Source of the DNA: Cellvibrio sp. UBA7671
GTDB taxonomy: Bacteria; Pseudomonadota; Gammaproteobacteria; Pseudomonadales; Cellvibrionaceae
NCBI GenBank assembly: GCA_002483145.1
Contig: DLHJ01000016.1
Coordinates: forward strand, 62,001 to 126,000
DNA: 64,000 nt
Direction of reading: 5' to 3'
Both the position numbers and the translations under genes were made by a program. Shown one piece after another: positions 25,608 to 35,647 of this stretch. The notes under the pieces were generated by a model, which was not told the origin of the DNA, ran no database searches, and saw only the letters and a list, made by a program, of their open reading frames with translations. Numbering within the stretch: the first letter of the stretch is position 1; every line of letters begins with the position of its first letter.

Positions 25608-25842
25608 AGGTAGTTTTGCGCTATTGATTTGCGTTTTAATTGTTAATTATTGTTAAAAGGGCTATTAGGTTGATGATAGCAATAAAAGTGAAATGCGCGC
25701 CTATTACATTTCCGCCGCGTTTCTAATTCCTGTTCAGGAGAGTTGATCTGCTTGGGAAGTAAAAAGGAATTTTCTCTTTTTATGAGAGCTAGAAATGGTC
25801 GTTTGTTGTTTTTCTAACTGTAATAAATAAGAGGAAGTTAAC

Positions 25843-28635
25843 GTGAGAGTCCATAACAAATCCACTATTCATACCAGCAGAAGTCAGTTAAGTGTTGCGA
25901 TTACACGTGTCATTCTTGGTGCGACCCTGGCAACTCTATCGCTGCAGGGCATGGCGCAAAGTTCGGATCAATTGGAAGAAGTGGTTGTGACTGGCAGCTA
26001 CGCGAAAAGTCTTGAAAAGGCCATCGATATTAAACGTAACTCGATTGGTTTCTCTGACTCTATTGTCGCGACCGACATTGCCGATTTCCCCGAGCAAAAC
26101 CTCGCTGAAGCTTTGCAACGTATGCCGGGCGTCACTATCGAACGCAATAAGGGCTTAGGTAGTAAAGTAAACGTACGCAGCCTGCCGAGCGAATTTACCC
26201 ATGTTTCTATCAATAATCTTTCCACGGCTTCGGGCAGTGGCGGCCGCGATGTTGAGTTCGATATTTTTGCGTCAGAAATTATTCAAAGTGTAACCGTAAA
26301 AAAATCGCCCACCGCTGCCGATGAAGAAGGTGGCATTGCGGGTTCAGTGCTGATTTCGACTGCGCGCCCGTTTGATTATAACGAATCAAAATTTGTTGTC
26401 TCGGCTGAAGGCGCACACAATTCAATCTCTGATGAAATTGACCCAAAAGTATCTTTGCTGGCGAGCGACACTTTTGGCGATTTTGGCGCATTGGTTTCAT
26501 TTTCAATGGCGGAGCGCACGAATAGAACCGATTCCAATTCCGGTATTAACTTCCGCCCACTGTCGCGCTGGACCGAAAAAACCGGCTCGTCAAAATGGCA
26601 AGCTGATCAAACCGTCGCAGTGCTTGAGCGGGATACGGGTGTAGTAATTACTGATCGCTTCAACAAAGATGTAACCAATCGAGTTGTGTTCCACGACAAA
26701 ATTGGCGATCGCGCTTATTTGAATGAGCAGGATAAATGGGGCGCAACAGCGGCCTTCCAATACCAACCCAGCAGCACCTTTAGCCTCGCCTTTGATGCCA
26801 TGCTCGGCGGTTACGACAACACAGAAGATGAATATGATGCTGCGGCGTACACGGCATCAAGTATAAGTGCATTGGAAACTGTTCACGCTTATGACAATAC
26901 AACGCTGGCAAAACACGGCATTCTGGTATTAACCGATGTTTCCTACGCTGCGACACAGCACGAATTTTTGAGCAAAGAAAACGTCCACGAAACAGATTTC
27001 ACCCAATACAGCCTGAATATGGATTGGGAAATTGGCGGTTGGTTAATTGAAGGGTTTGCCGGCTACTCAGGTGCAGAAAAAACTTCCGATACCAGCAACC
27101 TGAAACATGTTGCCTTTGCACCCTCGCGCAGCCGCTACACTAACAATGGTGGTGAGACATTGTTAAGCGCTAATCCAAATAGCTTTGATATGTACAATTC
27201 GCCGCAAAAATATTTATTTGATTCCTACGAAGTGAATCTCGAAGAAATCCAGGATGATAAATACGCAGCACAATTGGATTTTATCAAGCCGCTGGAATTA
27301 AATTTTCTGAGCGCGTTAGACCAAGTGCAATTCGGCGCGCGCTATACCGATAAATCCAAGGAGCGTGATCGCGGTACTACCACCGTGCGCGGGCCAAAAG
27401 CGGGCGACAATTCATGGCGCAATGTGCGCACCCTGCAAGACAGTGAGCTGACGCCCATTTCTGAATTGGTGCCCGGTGGCAATTATTTGTCGCAATCATC
27501 AAACAGCCCTTCGTGGTCGCAAGTATCCAATAGTTATGCGCGCGATACCTTCCGCTATGACGGTTTTAAAGTGGATTTTGCCGATAGCGAATACTACCGG
27601 GTCGATGAAGAAGTTGTGAGCCTCTATGCTATGGCTGATTTTAAATTTGATTTGGCTGCAATGCCGGTGATGGTGAATACCGGTGTGCGTTCAATCGATA
27701 CGTCAGTGCTTTCGTTTGGCTATCACCAAATTCAAAATGCAAATGGCTCAACTGGCTATACACCTACGCCTATCTCAAAGGAAGGTAGTTATACCGATGT
27801 GTTGCCCAGCATCAATATGAATATGGAATTGCGCTATGGTTTGATTTTGCGCGCGGCCGCTTCCGAAACCTTAATGCGCCCAGCACTGGGTGACATTGCG
27901 TATAAGCGCACCGTAAGCCTCAATGATTTTAAATATCGCGATGGGAACCCCGATCTTAAACCCACTTATGCGGATCAATGGGAATTGGGTCTGGAATGGT
28001 ATGTTGGTGAAGGCGCTCTCTTTGCTGCATCTTACTTCGAGAAAAAAATTGAAGGTGTGGTGCGCGAGTCGCTTACTGGCGTAGTAAAAGATGTGACCAA
28101 ATACAATGCTAACGGCACCATCGATGGCGTGTATGATTTTGAGATTTATCAAAAAGTGAATGCTGAAGGCGATTACGATGTGTCCGGCGTGGAATTAATT
28201 GCACAATTCCCACTGAGTATGTTGCATGAATCTCTGGATGGTTTTGGTATCAATGCCAACTACACCATGCTGGACAACTCACTGACCGGCGAATCGGATT
28301 TGGATATTCCCGCTCCACCGGAAGGTCTGGCAGATGAGACTTACAACCTGACGTTCTATTACGAAAATGAAAAATTCGACGCGCGCGTTTCTTACAACTA
28401 CAAAGACAAATATGTCGAATACATCGCTAGCGATATGTACCCGGTTTACCGCGATGCCTATGGCCAAACCGATCTTTCTCTGGGGTATCAAGTGACGGAA
28501 AATATCAAAGTGATGTTGGAAGGTATCAACATGACCGATGAAGAAACCAGTGCTTATACGATTGATCCGTCATTCCCATCCATGTACGAATTTTCCGGTC
28601 GTCGCGTCAGTTTGGGCGTGAGAGCGGACTTTTAA
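25843..28635 (+). CDS. TonB-dependent outer-membrane receptor
   Basis: A 930-aa receptor starting at GTG 25843 after GAGGAAG. A signal peptide (ending GMAQ) is followed by a TonB box-like EEVVVTG. The plug domain (about residues 55-175) shows QNLAEALQRMPGVTIER and VNVRSLPSEF and is of the Xanthomonas/Caulobacter TonB-receptor type. The long beta-barrel ends with a C-terminal Phe (RVSLGVRADF). Such receptors import carbohydrates or other bulky ligands using TonB energy. The substrate cannot be told: the neighbour is a phosphoesterase with a possible Pho box, suggesting a phosphorylated compound, yet the family is also used for plant glycans. Confidence 0.93.
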   Translation: MRVHNKSTIHTSRSQLSVAITRVILGATLATLSLQGMAQSSDQLEEVVVTGSYAKSLEKAIDIKRNSIGFSDSIVATDIADFPEQNLAEALQRMPGVTIERNKGLGSKVNVRSLPSEFTHVSINNLSTASGSGGRDVEFDIFASEIIQSVTVKKSPTAADEEGGIAGSVLISTARPFDYNESKFVVSAEGAHNSISDEIDPKVSLLASDTFGDFGALVSFSMAERTNRTDSNSGINFRPLSRWTEKTGSSKWQADQTVAVLERDTGVVITDRFNKDVTNRVVFHDKIGDRAYLNEQDKWGATAAFQYQPSSTFSLAFDAMLGGYDNTEDEYDAAAYTASSISALETVHAYDNTTLAKHGILVLTDVSYAATQHEFLSKENVHETDFTQYSLNMDWEIGGWLIEGFAGYSGAEKTSDTSNLKHVAFAPSRSRYTNNGGETLLSANPNSFDMYNSPQKYLFDSYEVNLEEIQDDKYAAQLDFIKPLELNFLSALDQVQFGARYTDKSKERDRGTTTVRGPKAGDNSWRNVRTLQDSELTPISELVPGGNYLSQSSNSPSWSQVSNSYARDTFRYDGFKVDFADSEYYRVDEEVVSLYAMADFKFDLAAMPVMVNTGVRSIDTSVLSFGYHQIQNANGSTGYTPTPISKEGSYTDVLPSINMNMELRYGLILRAAASETLMRPALGDIAYKRTVSLNDFKYRDGNPDLKPTYADQWELGLEWYVGEGALFAASYFEKKIEGVVRESLTGVVKDVTKYNANGTIDGVYDFEIYQKVNAEGDYDVSGVELIAQFPLSMLHESLDGFGINANYTMLDNSLTGESDLDIPAPPEGLADETYNLTFYYENEKFDARVSYNYKDKYVEYIASDMYPVYRDAYGQTDLSLGYQVTENIKVMLEGINMTDEETSAYTIDPSFPSMYEFSGRRVSLGVRADF

Positions 28636-28660
28636 CATAAAAAAGAGAAGATAAAAAAAG

Positions 28661-28697
28661 AAAAAAGGATGCTCCGTTTGGGGCATCCTTTTTTTAT
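28661..28697. terminator. Terminator between TonB receptor and chemotaxis gene
   Basis: AAGGATGCTCC and GGGGCATCCTT form an 11-bp stem (one T-G pair, short loop) with flanking A- and T-runs, between convergent genes. Confidence 0.9.
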
Positions 28698-28718
28698 TAA
28701 TGCTGTAGGGAAAATTAG

Positions 28719-30338
28719 TTATACAGCAAAGTGCGCGATCTGGGTTTCCAGATCTTTGGTGGTGTCATCCAATCGCCGTGCTATCTGCTCGGACTTGCGC
28801 GCATCCTGATTCAAACTGTCGATTAGGTTGACGACCTGAATAATGTTTTTATTAATTTCTTCCGCGGTATAACTTTGCTCTTCGGCCGCCGTGGCGATTT
28901 GCATATTCATGCCTAATATCGCAGAGATGGATTGGGTAATTTGGTTGATCGATTGGCCCGCTTGTCCTGCCATCTCCAGGGTCGCGCCGGTTTTGCCCTG
29001 GCTGGTTTTCATCGCATTCATCGCGTTGGTTGCGCCGCGTTGCACCGCTTCAATAATTTGTTGAATCTCCGCTGTAGAATCCTGCGTGCGTTTGGCGAGT
29101 GAGCGGACTTCATCGGCCACTACCGCAAAGCCGCGCCCCTGCTCTCCGGCGCGCGCCGCTTCAATCGCCGCATTGAGAGCGAGCAAGTTGGTCTGCTCGG
29201 CTACATTTTTAATCACATCAAGCACGCCGCCAATGCGATTGGTATCGGCCTCGAGCTGGGTCATAGCTGTGCCGACGCGGTTGACCTCGGTATTTAATTG
29301 GTTGATTGCATCGAGGGTGTTGTCCATCATTTTTAAACCCTGATGTGCATTTTGATCGGCGCTCTGGGCTGCGTCTGCCGCACCACCTGCATTGCTCGCC
29401 ACTTCCTGTACGGTCGCCGTCATTTCAGTGATGGCAGCGGAAACCTGATCGGTGGAGTGATGGGCTTGGTCGGTATAGCGCGCCACGGCCGAGGCGCTCT
29501 GGCTAATTTGGTTCGATGCGTCAGCAAGTTTCTGCATGGAGTTTTGTACTGTGGTCACCACCTGCACAATACTTTGCTGTACTTGATGGATATTGCGCCC
29601 GAGTTTGCCCAGCTCACCTGCATCTTTGAATTGTAAGGTCTGGCGGAAATTGCCGCCCGCGAGCAAAGCGAGATGGTCATTAATAGTCGCCAAGGGCTTA
29701 ATAAGGCTTTTGCGCAGGATAATCAGCACCATAAATACCACTAGAACCCCGCCCAGCAGAATCAATGCGCTTGCCCAGAAGGAGACACTTTTACTCGCTG
29801 CCAGATTGGTTTCCGTGTCCGTGGTGACACGAGCGCTAATCAGCTGCGCCGATTCTTCCAGTAATTTGCTCGGCTCGCGGTCAATCCCGGTGACTGCCTT
29901 GTCACCTGCAGAAGGGTCAAAGTTGGCTGCTTTAAACGCATCCAAACCGGTTTGGTATTTACCGAACGCTATTTGATGAGCTTGTAAAAAAGCCTCGACT
30001 TTGGCGCGGCTATCGCCTGTGAGTTCACCCCTCAGCTTTGTGCCCTGCTGTTGGATATCCCGGTGCAGGGCTTCAAATTGCGTCCAGTACTGCATGAGTT
30101 TTTGCGGGTCCTTACCGCGCAGCAGCACGTTTTTCCACTCTTGCACCTGGGTCTTGAACTGGTAATTCATCTTGTTGATGCTGCGCTCTTGCGCGACTGA
30201 ACCGGCGATCAGACGGTTATAGTCGGAGATGGTGTCACTGAGCAGGGAAATGGCGATGCCGCTGATCATCACAAACAGGATAATGCCAGCGCTTACTGCA
30301 ACCAGTAGGCGCCCTTGGATACTGGAAAAGGAGAGCAT
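28719..30338 (-). CDS. Methyl-accepting chemotaxis protein
   Basis: A 539-aa chemoreceptor. A transmembrane helix at residues about 8-32 is followed by a helical periplasmic domain (about 33-185), a second membrane helix (about 186-210), HAMP, and the cytoplasmic signalling domain. The hairpin tip is intact ([34 protein letters not shown]). No C-terminal CheR-binding pentapeptide is present. It is the most distal gene on the strand carrying GH43, pirin and GH5, so it may sense a breakdown product of the same polysaccharide, but cotranscription is not shown. Confidence 0.94.
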   Translation of the reverse strand: MLSFSSIQGRLLVAVSAGIILFVMISGIAISLLSDTISDYNRLIAGSVAQERSINKMNYQFKTQVQEWKNVLLRGKDPQKLMQYWTQFEALHRDIQQQGTKLRGELTGDSRAKVEAFLQAHQIAFGKYQTGLDAFKAANFDPSAGDKAVTGIDREPSKLLEESAQLISARVTTDTETNLAASKSVSFWASALILLGGVLVVFMVLIILRKSLIKPLATINDHLALLAGGNFRQTLQFKDAGELGKLGRNIHQVQQSIVQVVTTVQNSMQKLADASNQISQSASAVARYTDQAHHSTDQVSAAITEMTATVQEVASNAGGAADAAQSADQNAHQGLKMMDNTLDAINQLNTEVNRVGTAMTQLEADTNRIGGVLDVIKNVAEQTNLLALNAAIEAARAGEQGRGFAVVADEVRSLAKRTQDSTAEIQQIIEAVQRGATNAMNAMKTSQGKTGATLEMAGQAGQSINQITQSISAILGMNMQIATAAEEQSYTAEEINKNIIQVVNLIDSLNQDARKSEQIARRLDDTTKDLETQIAHFAV

Positions 30339-30410
30339 GGTAGAAGGCCTTCAAAATGATGGAAGTCCTCCGAGTATAGGAGACAAAATGCGACAGTGAT
30401 GGCTGGCGTA

Positions 30411-32051
30411 TTAAGCAATTGCGCTGTAGCGGAAATCACGCAGCTGCACCTTGCCGCCACCCGCGCAGTAAATGCCCACCTTCAAACTTAAAAACCCGCC
30501 AAACACATTGTGGTTCAAACCCGACACCTCCATGCGGGTAGGATGGCGCTCCCAGGTGCGGCCGGCATCTTGCGAATACTCATAGGTGATGACCTGCTGG
30601 TCATTGGTAATACGCATCCGCAGGTTGCGGGTTTTAAGCGGGATACGCGCCCAACTTTGCTCCTCAGCGTATTGAAAACTTTTAATCGCATCGGCAGTAA
30701 AACCCATGCCCACAAAGGCTTTGTGATTGTAAAACAGCAGCAGGCCCGCTTCGGCATCGCCCACTAACGTGAAATCGACTGCAACCTGATAGGCGCGATC
30801 ACCCACTCCGCAAGTTAGCGGTGATGAGTCAGCGGGTGATGTTCCTTTGGCTGCGAGCTCCAGCATTTTTTTGCTGTAAACGACGCGCGCCATTTCCTGC
30901 GCGCCCGGCTGGTGAAAGCACCACTGGCTGCCAATTTTATTGCGCGCAAAATTATCAGATAAGACGATGCCGTGTGCACCGCTTGATGCGGGATTGGGTT
31001 TGGGTAAGGGCTGTGAAAGATCGCCGCCGGTCGCGCGGAACCAGCCATCATCCGTCCATTCAATGGGTTCCAGAATGGTTTGACGGCCAAGGGTTCTAAA
31101 ACCTTTTTCGTAAGCGTGATAGATCATCCACCAGCCGCTACTTTTGCCGTTGATAGCCGGACCTTCAATTAATGTGGCGTGACCGCGCGACCACCAAGGC
31201 TCTGCTTCCGATTGCGAGCGCACTAAAGGGTTGTGCGGGCAGTGTTCCCAGGGGCCGTGAATGGAGTGTGAGCGCGCGGCAATGACCATATGCCCGGTCA
31301 CTGGCCCTGCTGTACCGCCCACCGCCGTAACTAAATAAAACCATTCACCGCGGCGCAATAGTTTGGGGCCTTCGGGCGCAAAGTTTTCGACTATCCAGTC
31401 GTCGGGATAACGCCAGGGACTGTAGGCCGCCTCGATCTCGCCATCGGTCGCCAGTCCATCATCGCTCAACCGGATTTTGCGAATGCCATTCACAAATAAA
31501 TAACGTTTGCCATCCTCGCCCACTGCGTGGCCAGGGTCGATACAACCATCGATTTTTAAATCGATTGGATCACTCCAGGGGCCATTAATATTATCCGCCC
31601 AAATGACATAGGTGCCCCAAGGTTTACCATCGGGTGCGGCGGGAATATAAATGTAATAGCGATCGCCGTGTTTGCATAAATCCAATGCCCACACAGTGCC
31701 AATATTTTTTTGTAGTGCCGGACCTATAGGTGTCCAGTTCACCAGATCGCGCGAGTGCCAAATAATAATTCCCGGGTAGGAATTAAACGACGAAAACGTC
31801 ATGTAGTAATCATCGCCATCTTTCAACACGGTAGGGTCGGGGTGGTCACCGGCGAGAATCGGATTTAAAAAAGTGCCGTTACCTAAATCGGCTTTGCGCT
31901 GGCCTTCAATACCGCGCGCCCAGTGTGGACGCAATGGAGCAACGGTTGGTGTGCAAGGTGCGGCCTGCGCGCCACCGATAAATGTGAGCGGTGATGCAGC
32001 GGCGCCCGCGAGACAGGCTTTAAAAATATTTCTGCGGGTGATGTCCAGCAT
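30411..32051 (-). CDS. GH43 glycosidase with Tat signal and C-terminal beta-sandwich
   Basis: A 546-aa enzyme starting at the ATG at 32051 (GAGG upstream). The N-terminus MLDITRRNIFKACLAGAAAS is a Tat-type signal with a twin Arg and a phenylalanine at the right place. The five-bladed propeller (about residues 45-340) keeps the GH43 triad: base Asp in GDHPDPT, Asp in DGCIDPGHAV, and acid Glu in APEGPKLL. The remaining about 180 residues form a beta-sandwich resembling DUF1349-type modules found on beta-xylosidases. The likely substrates are xylo- or arabino-oligosaccharides, in the periplasm. It is 98 nt downstream of the pirin-like gene. Confidence 0.88.
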   Translation of the reverse strand: MLDITRRNIFKACLAGAAASPLTFIGGAQAAPCTPTVAPLRPHWARGIEGQRKADLGNGTFLNPILAGDHPDPTVLKDGDDYYMTFSSFNSYPGIIIWHSRDLVNWTPIGPALQKNIGTVWALDLCKHGDRYYIYIPAAPDGKPWGTYVIWADNINGPWSDPIDLKIDGCIDPGHAVGEDGKRYLFVNGIRKIRLSDDGLATDGEIEAAYSPWRYPDDWIVENFAPEGPKLLRRGEWFYLVTAVGGTAGPVTGHMVIAARSHSIHGPWEHCPHNPLVRSQSEAEPWWSRGHATLIEGPAINGKSSGWWMIYHAYEKGFRTLGRQTILEPIEWTDDGWFRATGGDLSQPLPKPNPASSGAHGIVLSDNFARNKIGSQWCFHQPGAQEMARVVYSKKMLELAAKGTSPADSSPLTCGVGDRAYQVAVDFTLVGDAEAGLLLFYNHKAFVGMGFTADAIKSFQYAEEQSWARIPLKTRNLRMRITNDQQVITYEYSQDAGRTWERHPTRMEVSGLNHNVFGGFLSLKVGIYCAGGGKVQLRDFRYSAIA

Positions 32052-32149
32052 GGATAACCTCAAGTAAAAAAGTGATTAAAAAATTAGAGTAATTTTCAGG
32101 ATGATCACTTTAATTTTTTGTACAGATTGTTTTTGCCCGGGTTTATTAT

Positions 32150-32959
32150 TTATAGGCGTAAAATTTTCGCTGCGGCAGAAATTCCGTTATGTCCAAGCTG
32201 TAGAGCTTCGGTTGAGGTGTGCACTGACGTATTTTGGAGAATTAAATCGTGGCCAAATTCCAGCGAAGAACCCAACACTAGAATCGAATCAGCTTGCGCG
32301 TGAAAATCTATTTTTGCAGTGGGGCGATTAAAAATACTCACGCCACTTGGCAGGGTTTTCCCCGTGCTCGTAGTTACAAGTCCGCTGACCACGGTTACCC
32401 ATGCAAACTGATGGTTCAGCGGTAACTCATAACTCCAGTATTGTTGTGTCTTAAGCGGCACGACTAAATAATTCAACTGGGAGGGAATCGCAAAGTCGCT
32501 GCGTTTTTTGCCGTGCCAGCCAATTAATAATTTTGCGGGGTCGCCATCTGCTGCGTTTGGTTCCGCTTGTAAATAGGCGGTCTGTGGGGGTGAATTTTCC
32601 AGTGCGGGCGATAGGGCAATACCCATTTGTACGGCGATAAAGTCGCGGGTAATGGGCGCTATTGAATGCCAAATGCCGGCGCCCGCAATGACCCAGGCCC
32701 AGCTGTCTTTTTGTAATCGACCCTGTTTGCCAGTGGAGTCCGAGTAAGCGGCCTCACCGGCAATCACGTAGGTGATAATCGCTTGTCCTGATGCCGGTGT
32801 TAACGCGGGTTCACCTTGCAGGCTTTGGGCGCTCAACAAGTTGAGCGATACAAAGGGTTTGATTTTTTCGATATCACTTTCTGCTGCAAACAAATTATTT
32901 TTATGCTGCAGATAAGTGGCTGTCATGTTGCTATTGCTGTCGGTTGTTGAAGTGGTCAT
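32150..32959 (-). CDS. Pirin-family bicupin lacking most metal ligands
   Basis: A 269-aa cytoplasmic protein; the ATG at 32959 is preceded by GAGGA. The fold is recognisable from TYVIAGEAAYSDSTGKQG, WVIAGAGIWHS and the pirin C-terminal cupin (SVHTSTEALQLGHNGI). Canonical pirins bind metal through two His of a PHPHRG motif, one His of GIxHSE and its Glu. Here the first motif is replaced by TPASGQ and the Glu by Ile, leaving a single ligand. It should therefore not be a quercetinase-type enzyme. It sits between GH5 and GH43 genes on the same strand, 34 nt from GH5 upstream. Function unknown. Confidence 0.82.
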   Translation of the reverse strand: MTTSTTDSNSNMTATYLQHKNNLFAAESDIEKIKPFVSLNLLSAQSLQGEPALTPASGQAIITYVIAGEAAYSDSTGKQGRLQKDSWAWVIAGAGIWHSIAPITRDFIAVQMGIALSPALENSPPQTAYLQAEPNAADGDPAKLLIGWHGKKRSDFAIPSQLNYLVVPLKTQQYWSYELPLNHQFAWVTVVSGLVTTSTGKTLPSGVSIFNRPTAKIDFHAQADSILVLGSSLEFGHDLILQNTSVHTSTEALQLGHNGISAAAKILRL

Positions 32960-32993
32960 GTTTTTTTCCTCGGCGATCTTGTGAGAAAAAGCG

Positions 32994-34307
32994 TTATTGC
33001 ACACCAGCGCCATTCATCAGCGCATCAAACGCTTGCTGGTCCAATACTTTGTTATTGGTGCGATCAAGCAGTTCACCTATATCCCATAAGAAGGGCACCA
33101 TGCCGTTGGCGATGGCTTGTTTGGTGATGTAATTGAGGTAATAGGCGCGGCCATCGAGATGCAATTGCAAATCGGCGCCGGTTAAGTTTTTGCGCACGCC
33201 TGTGCCAAATTCGCCCATGATCACGGGAATGCCTTTATCCACAAATTTCGTTTTCATGGATTTGAATTGCTGATCGACATAATCTTCTTCGCCCCAGGTG
33301 GGGTTGTGAGCGGTGTCGGTGGTGGAGTGAAATCCCTTGCCCCAATAAAAAAACTGGTTGCCCCAGCTTTCATCTTTGGTCATGCCGGTGTAATTCCAGG
33401 GGCTGTAAAAATGAATCTCGGCCATCAGGCGGTTGGCGACTGAATCAGTTGGTAGTGCTGTCATCAGCGTGTTGGTTTTTTCGATATCGGTGGATGGCCC
33501 CTGCACGATAAGCACACGCTGCGCATTTTTGCCGCCGGTTGCGCGCACTGTGTCGATAAAAGTTTGGTGATAGGAGTGCAACACCGCCATCTGCGCGGCA
33601 GTTTCAACATTGGGTTCGTTGGCGCTGGCAAAGAGGACGCGCTCGTCAAAATCGCGCAGCTGTGTGGCGATCTGTTCCCAGAAAGCTTTCTGTTTTGCGT
33701 TGTTTTGTTCCTGCTTGGCGGGTACCACATTGTTTTCCAGCCAGCCGCCGTCCCAGTGGATATTGACGATCACGTAGAGATTGTTATCAACACAATACTG
33801 CACCACCTCTTTCACACGATTGAGCCAGTTGGGGTCGATTTCAGCGGTGGTTTGGTTGGCGTATTGATCCCATGACACGGGCAGGCGCACTGCACTAAAG
33901 CCCGCTTGTTTTACGAAGGCTACAAACTCTTTAGTGATTTTTGGATTGCCCCAATAGGTTTCCGATTTACCGCCCATGGCTTCCAGTGTATTGCCGATGT
34001 TAAAGCCGATCTTGATCTTACTGGCGATTTGCGTGGCAGTGCTCTCCATGCCGGTGGTATCGGCAGGCAGAGGATTCAGGTTGTAGCTGGGGTAAATTCC
34101 GCCGGTTGCCGGAGCGCTGGAGGAAGAAGCCGCGATGCTGGATGGCACCGCAACAGCTGATGAGCTAATCGCTGCCATAGAGCTCGGGGTTGTAGACGAT
34201 TGTTGAGGTTTGGAGCTGGCTGCTGGAGTCGCTGCGCCACCGCCACCGCCACATCCCAGCAGGGAGACTAATAGGCTTGATAACAGAAGTCTGTTTTTTA
34301 AGGTCAT
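32994..34307 (-). CDS. GH5 endo-glucanase/xyloglucanase lipoprotein
   Basis: A 437-aa lipoprotein with lipobox LLGC followed by Gly residues and a Ser/Ala/Pro linker of about 50 residues, typical of Cellvibrio cell-surface enzymes. The single GH5 domain starts GFNIGNTLEAMGG and shows ETYWGNPKIT, VRLPVSW, the acid/base motif ASANEPN and the nucleophile motif IMGEFGTG. The pattern fits GH5 subfamily 4 (endo-beta-1,4-glucanases and xyloglucanases) better than the mannanases; the substrate needs a test. It is immediately downstream of an AraC-type regulator on the same strand. Confidence 0.88.
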   Translation of the reverse strand: MTLKNRLLLSSLLVSLLGCGGGGGAATPAASSKPQQSSTTPSSMAAISSSAVAVPSSIAASSSSAPATGGIYPSYNLNPLPADTTGMESTATQIASKIKIGFNIGNTLEAMGGKSETYWGNPKITKEFVAFVKQAGFSAVRLPVSWDQYANQTTAEIDPNWLNRVKEVVQYCVDNNLYVIVNIHWDGGWLENNVVPAKQEQNNAKQKAFWEQIATQLRDFDERVLFASANEPNVETAAQMAVLHSYHQTFIDTVRATGGKNAQRVLIVQGPSTDIEKTNTLMTALPTDSVANRLMAEIHFYSPWNYTGMTKDESWGNQFFYWGKGFHSTTDTAHNPTWGEEDYVDQQFKSMKTKFVDKGIPVIMGEFGTGVRKNLTGADLQLHLDGRAYYLNYITKQAIANGMVPFLWDIGELLDRTNNKVLDQQAFDALMNGAGVQ

Positions 34308-34460
34308 AGCAATTCTCTTTATTGTTGTGAATAACCTGCAGCTGCCAGATACAGCAGCTCGGGAAATTTTGACGTGAGAGTTTTGCTAATGACGGGTGGC
34401 AAGTGGTAATGCTTGCGTTAAAAAGGCTATCAATTGGTAAAAAGTTGAAGTTTTTTTAAT

Positions 34461-35630
34461 TTAAGTTGAAGAGCCGGGGGTTTTGTCGCACAGGCTTTTA
34501 TAGATTTTGGGGGTGCAGCTGTATTCTTCTTTGAAGAGTTTGTTGAAGTAGGAGACGTTTTTGTAACCTACCGAGTAGGCGATTTCGGCGATGTTGGCAT
34601 CTTCCGCTTGCGCCAATAAACGCGCCGCTTCGGTCAGGCGCAGTTTGTTCAAGTAGCCGGTAAAGGTAAAACCCAGTTCGGATTTGAGGATGTCATTAAT
34701 TTTGGTGCGGCTCACGCCTATTTCGCTGGCCATGGCATCCAGACCCAGCTCGGGGTTGGCGTAGCGTGTGGCCATGAAATGCAGTATGGCGCTGCGGTCT
34801 TTATCGCGCAGCGGCTCAACAGATAATTGTTGGTAGGCAATCAGCGGTCGGTCGCGCTGGATTTTGTTGTGCAGCTCCCGAATCAGGGTGTAAGTATGCT
34901 GGCGGAAAAACCACAGGGCGTAAGCGCCCCAAAGCAGCAGCAAAAAAGCGCCGTACAGGTATAAATAAAATCCGTTGTGCCCGATCAGGGTGATCTCACT
35001 CAACTGGACGTTGGTGTCCATATCCATTTGGGTCTGGACGCTGCTGCCAAAATTGAGCTTCGCCACTTTGTTGAGCTTGTATTCCTTGCGCGACAATTCG
35101 ACCTTAAACATTTCGAACCACCATTGCGGGGTTTCCAGGCGGGTGAGGTCAAGCTCGACTGCGCGCCACTCGGGGCCGCAAGAAAAAAAAGTGGAGGGCG
35201 AGCGATAACTCAAAAAGTCGCCGGCCTTGGATACCTGCTCATCAAAAGTGAGCAAGGAGAAACTCAGGGTGTTGGCGGTGGAGCATTTCGCGCTAAAGAC
35301 AATTTTGTCGAACGCGGATAAATCCACCAGTACAGGCGCATTCTTGGGGTCGGTAAAAATCAGATTAACGGCTACAAACGGATATTGCGCTTGACGGGTC
35401 AGGGTGAAATTAAAATTCAAACTGAAAGTGTCATCGGCAATCCGGAGGCTGGAGCTTCCGCCCTGATAGACATCCGTTTGCGGCTCGGTTTGCCACCGAA
35501 GATCGGCTTGGCCGCCGGGTAAGAGCGCGACCTGCATAAACGTTTTGCTCACGCACAGATAACCAAGCGCCCCGCTCACCACCAGCAGGCAGAGCAGGGC
35601 GATAAGGGCTCGGTTATAAAAGTGCTGCAT
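34461..35630 (-). CDS. Transmembrane AraC-family regulator with periplasmic beta-sandwich sensor
   Basis: A 389-aa protein with two membrane helices (about residues 7-27 and 222-241). The about 195 residues between them should lie in the periplasm. They look like a beta-rich jelly roll with aromatic and charged runs (WRAVELDLTRLETPQWWFEM), similar in style to carbohydrate-binding modules. The C-terminal about 100 residues are an AraC DNA-binding domain (LDAMASEIGVSRTKINDIL, YSVGYKNVSYFNKLF). It precedes GH5, pirin and GH43, so I infer it senses a glycan fragment and activates this operon. Confidence 0.87.
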   Translation of the reverse strand: MQHFYNRALIALLCLLVVSGALGYLCVSKTFMQVALLPGGQADLRWQTEPQTDVYQGGSSSLRIADDTFSLNFNFTLTRQAQYPFVAVNLIFTDPKNAPVLVDLSAFDKIVFSAKCSTANTLSFSLLTFDEQVSKAGDFLSYRSPSTFFSCGPEWRAVELDLTRLETPQWWFEMFKVELSRKEYKLNKVAKLNFGSSVQTQMDMDTNVQLSEITLIGHNGFYLYLYGAFLLLLWGAYALWFFRQHTYTLIRELHNKIQRDRPLIAYQQLSVEPLRDKDRSAILHFMATRYANPELGLDAMASEIGVSRTKINDILKSELGFTFTGYLNKLRLTEAARLLAQAEDANIAEIAYSVGYKNVSYFNKLFKEEYSCTPKIYKSLCDKTPGSST

Positions 35631-35647
35631 AAACGCGCTGCTGTTTT

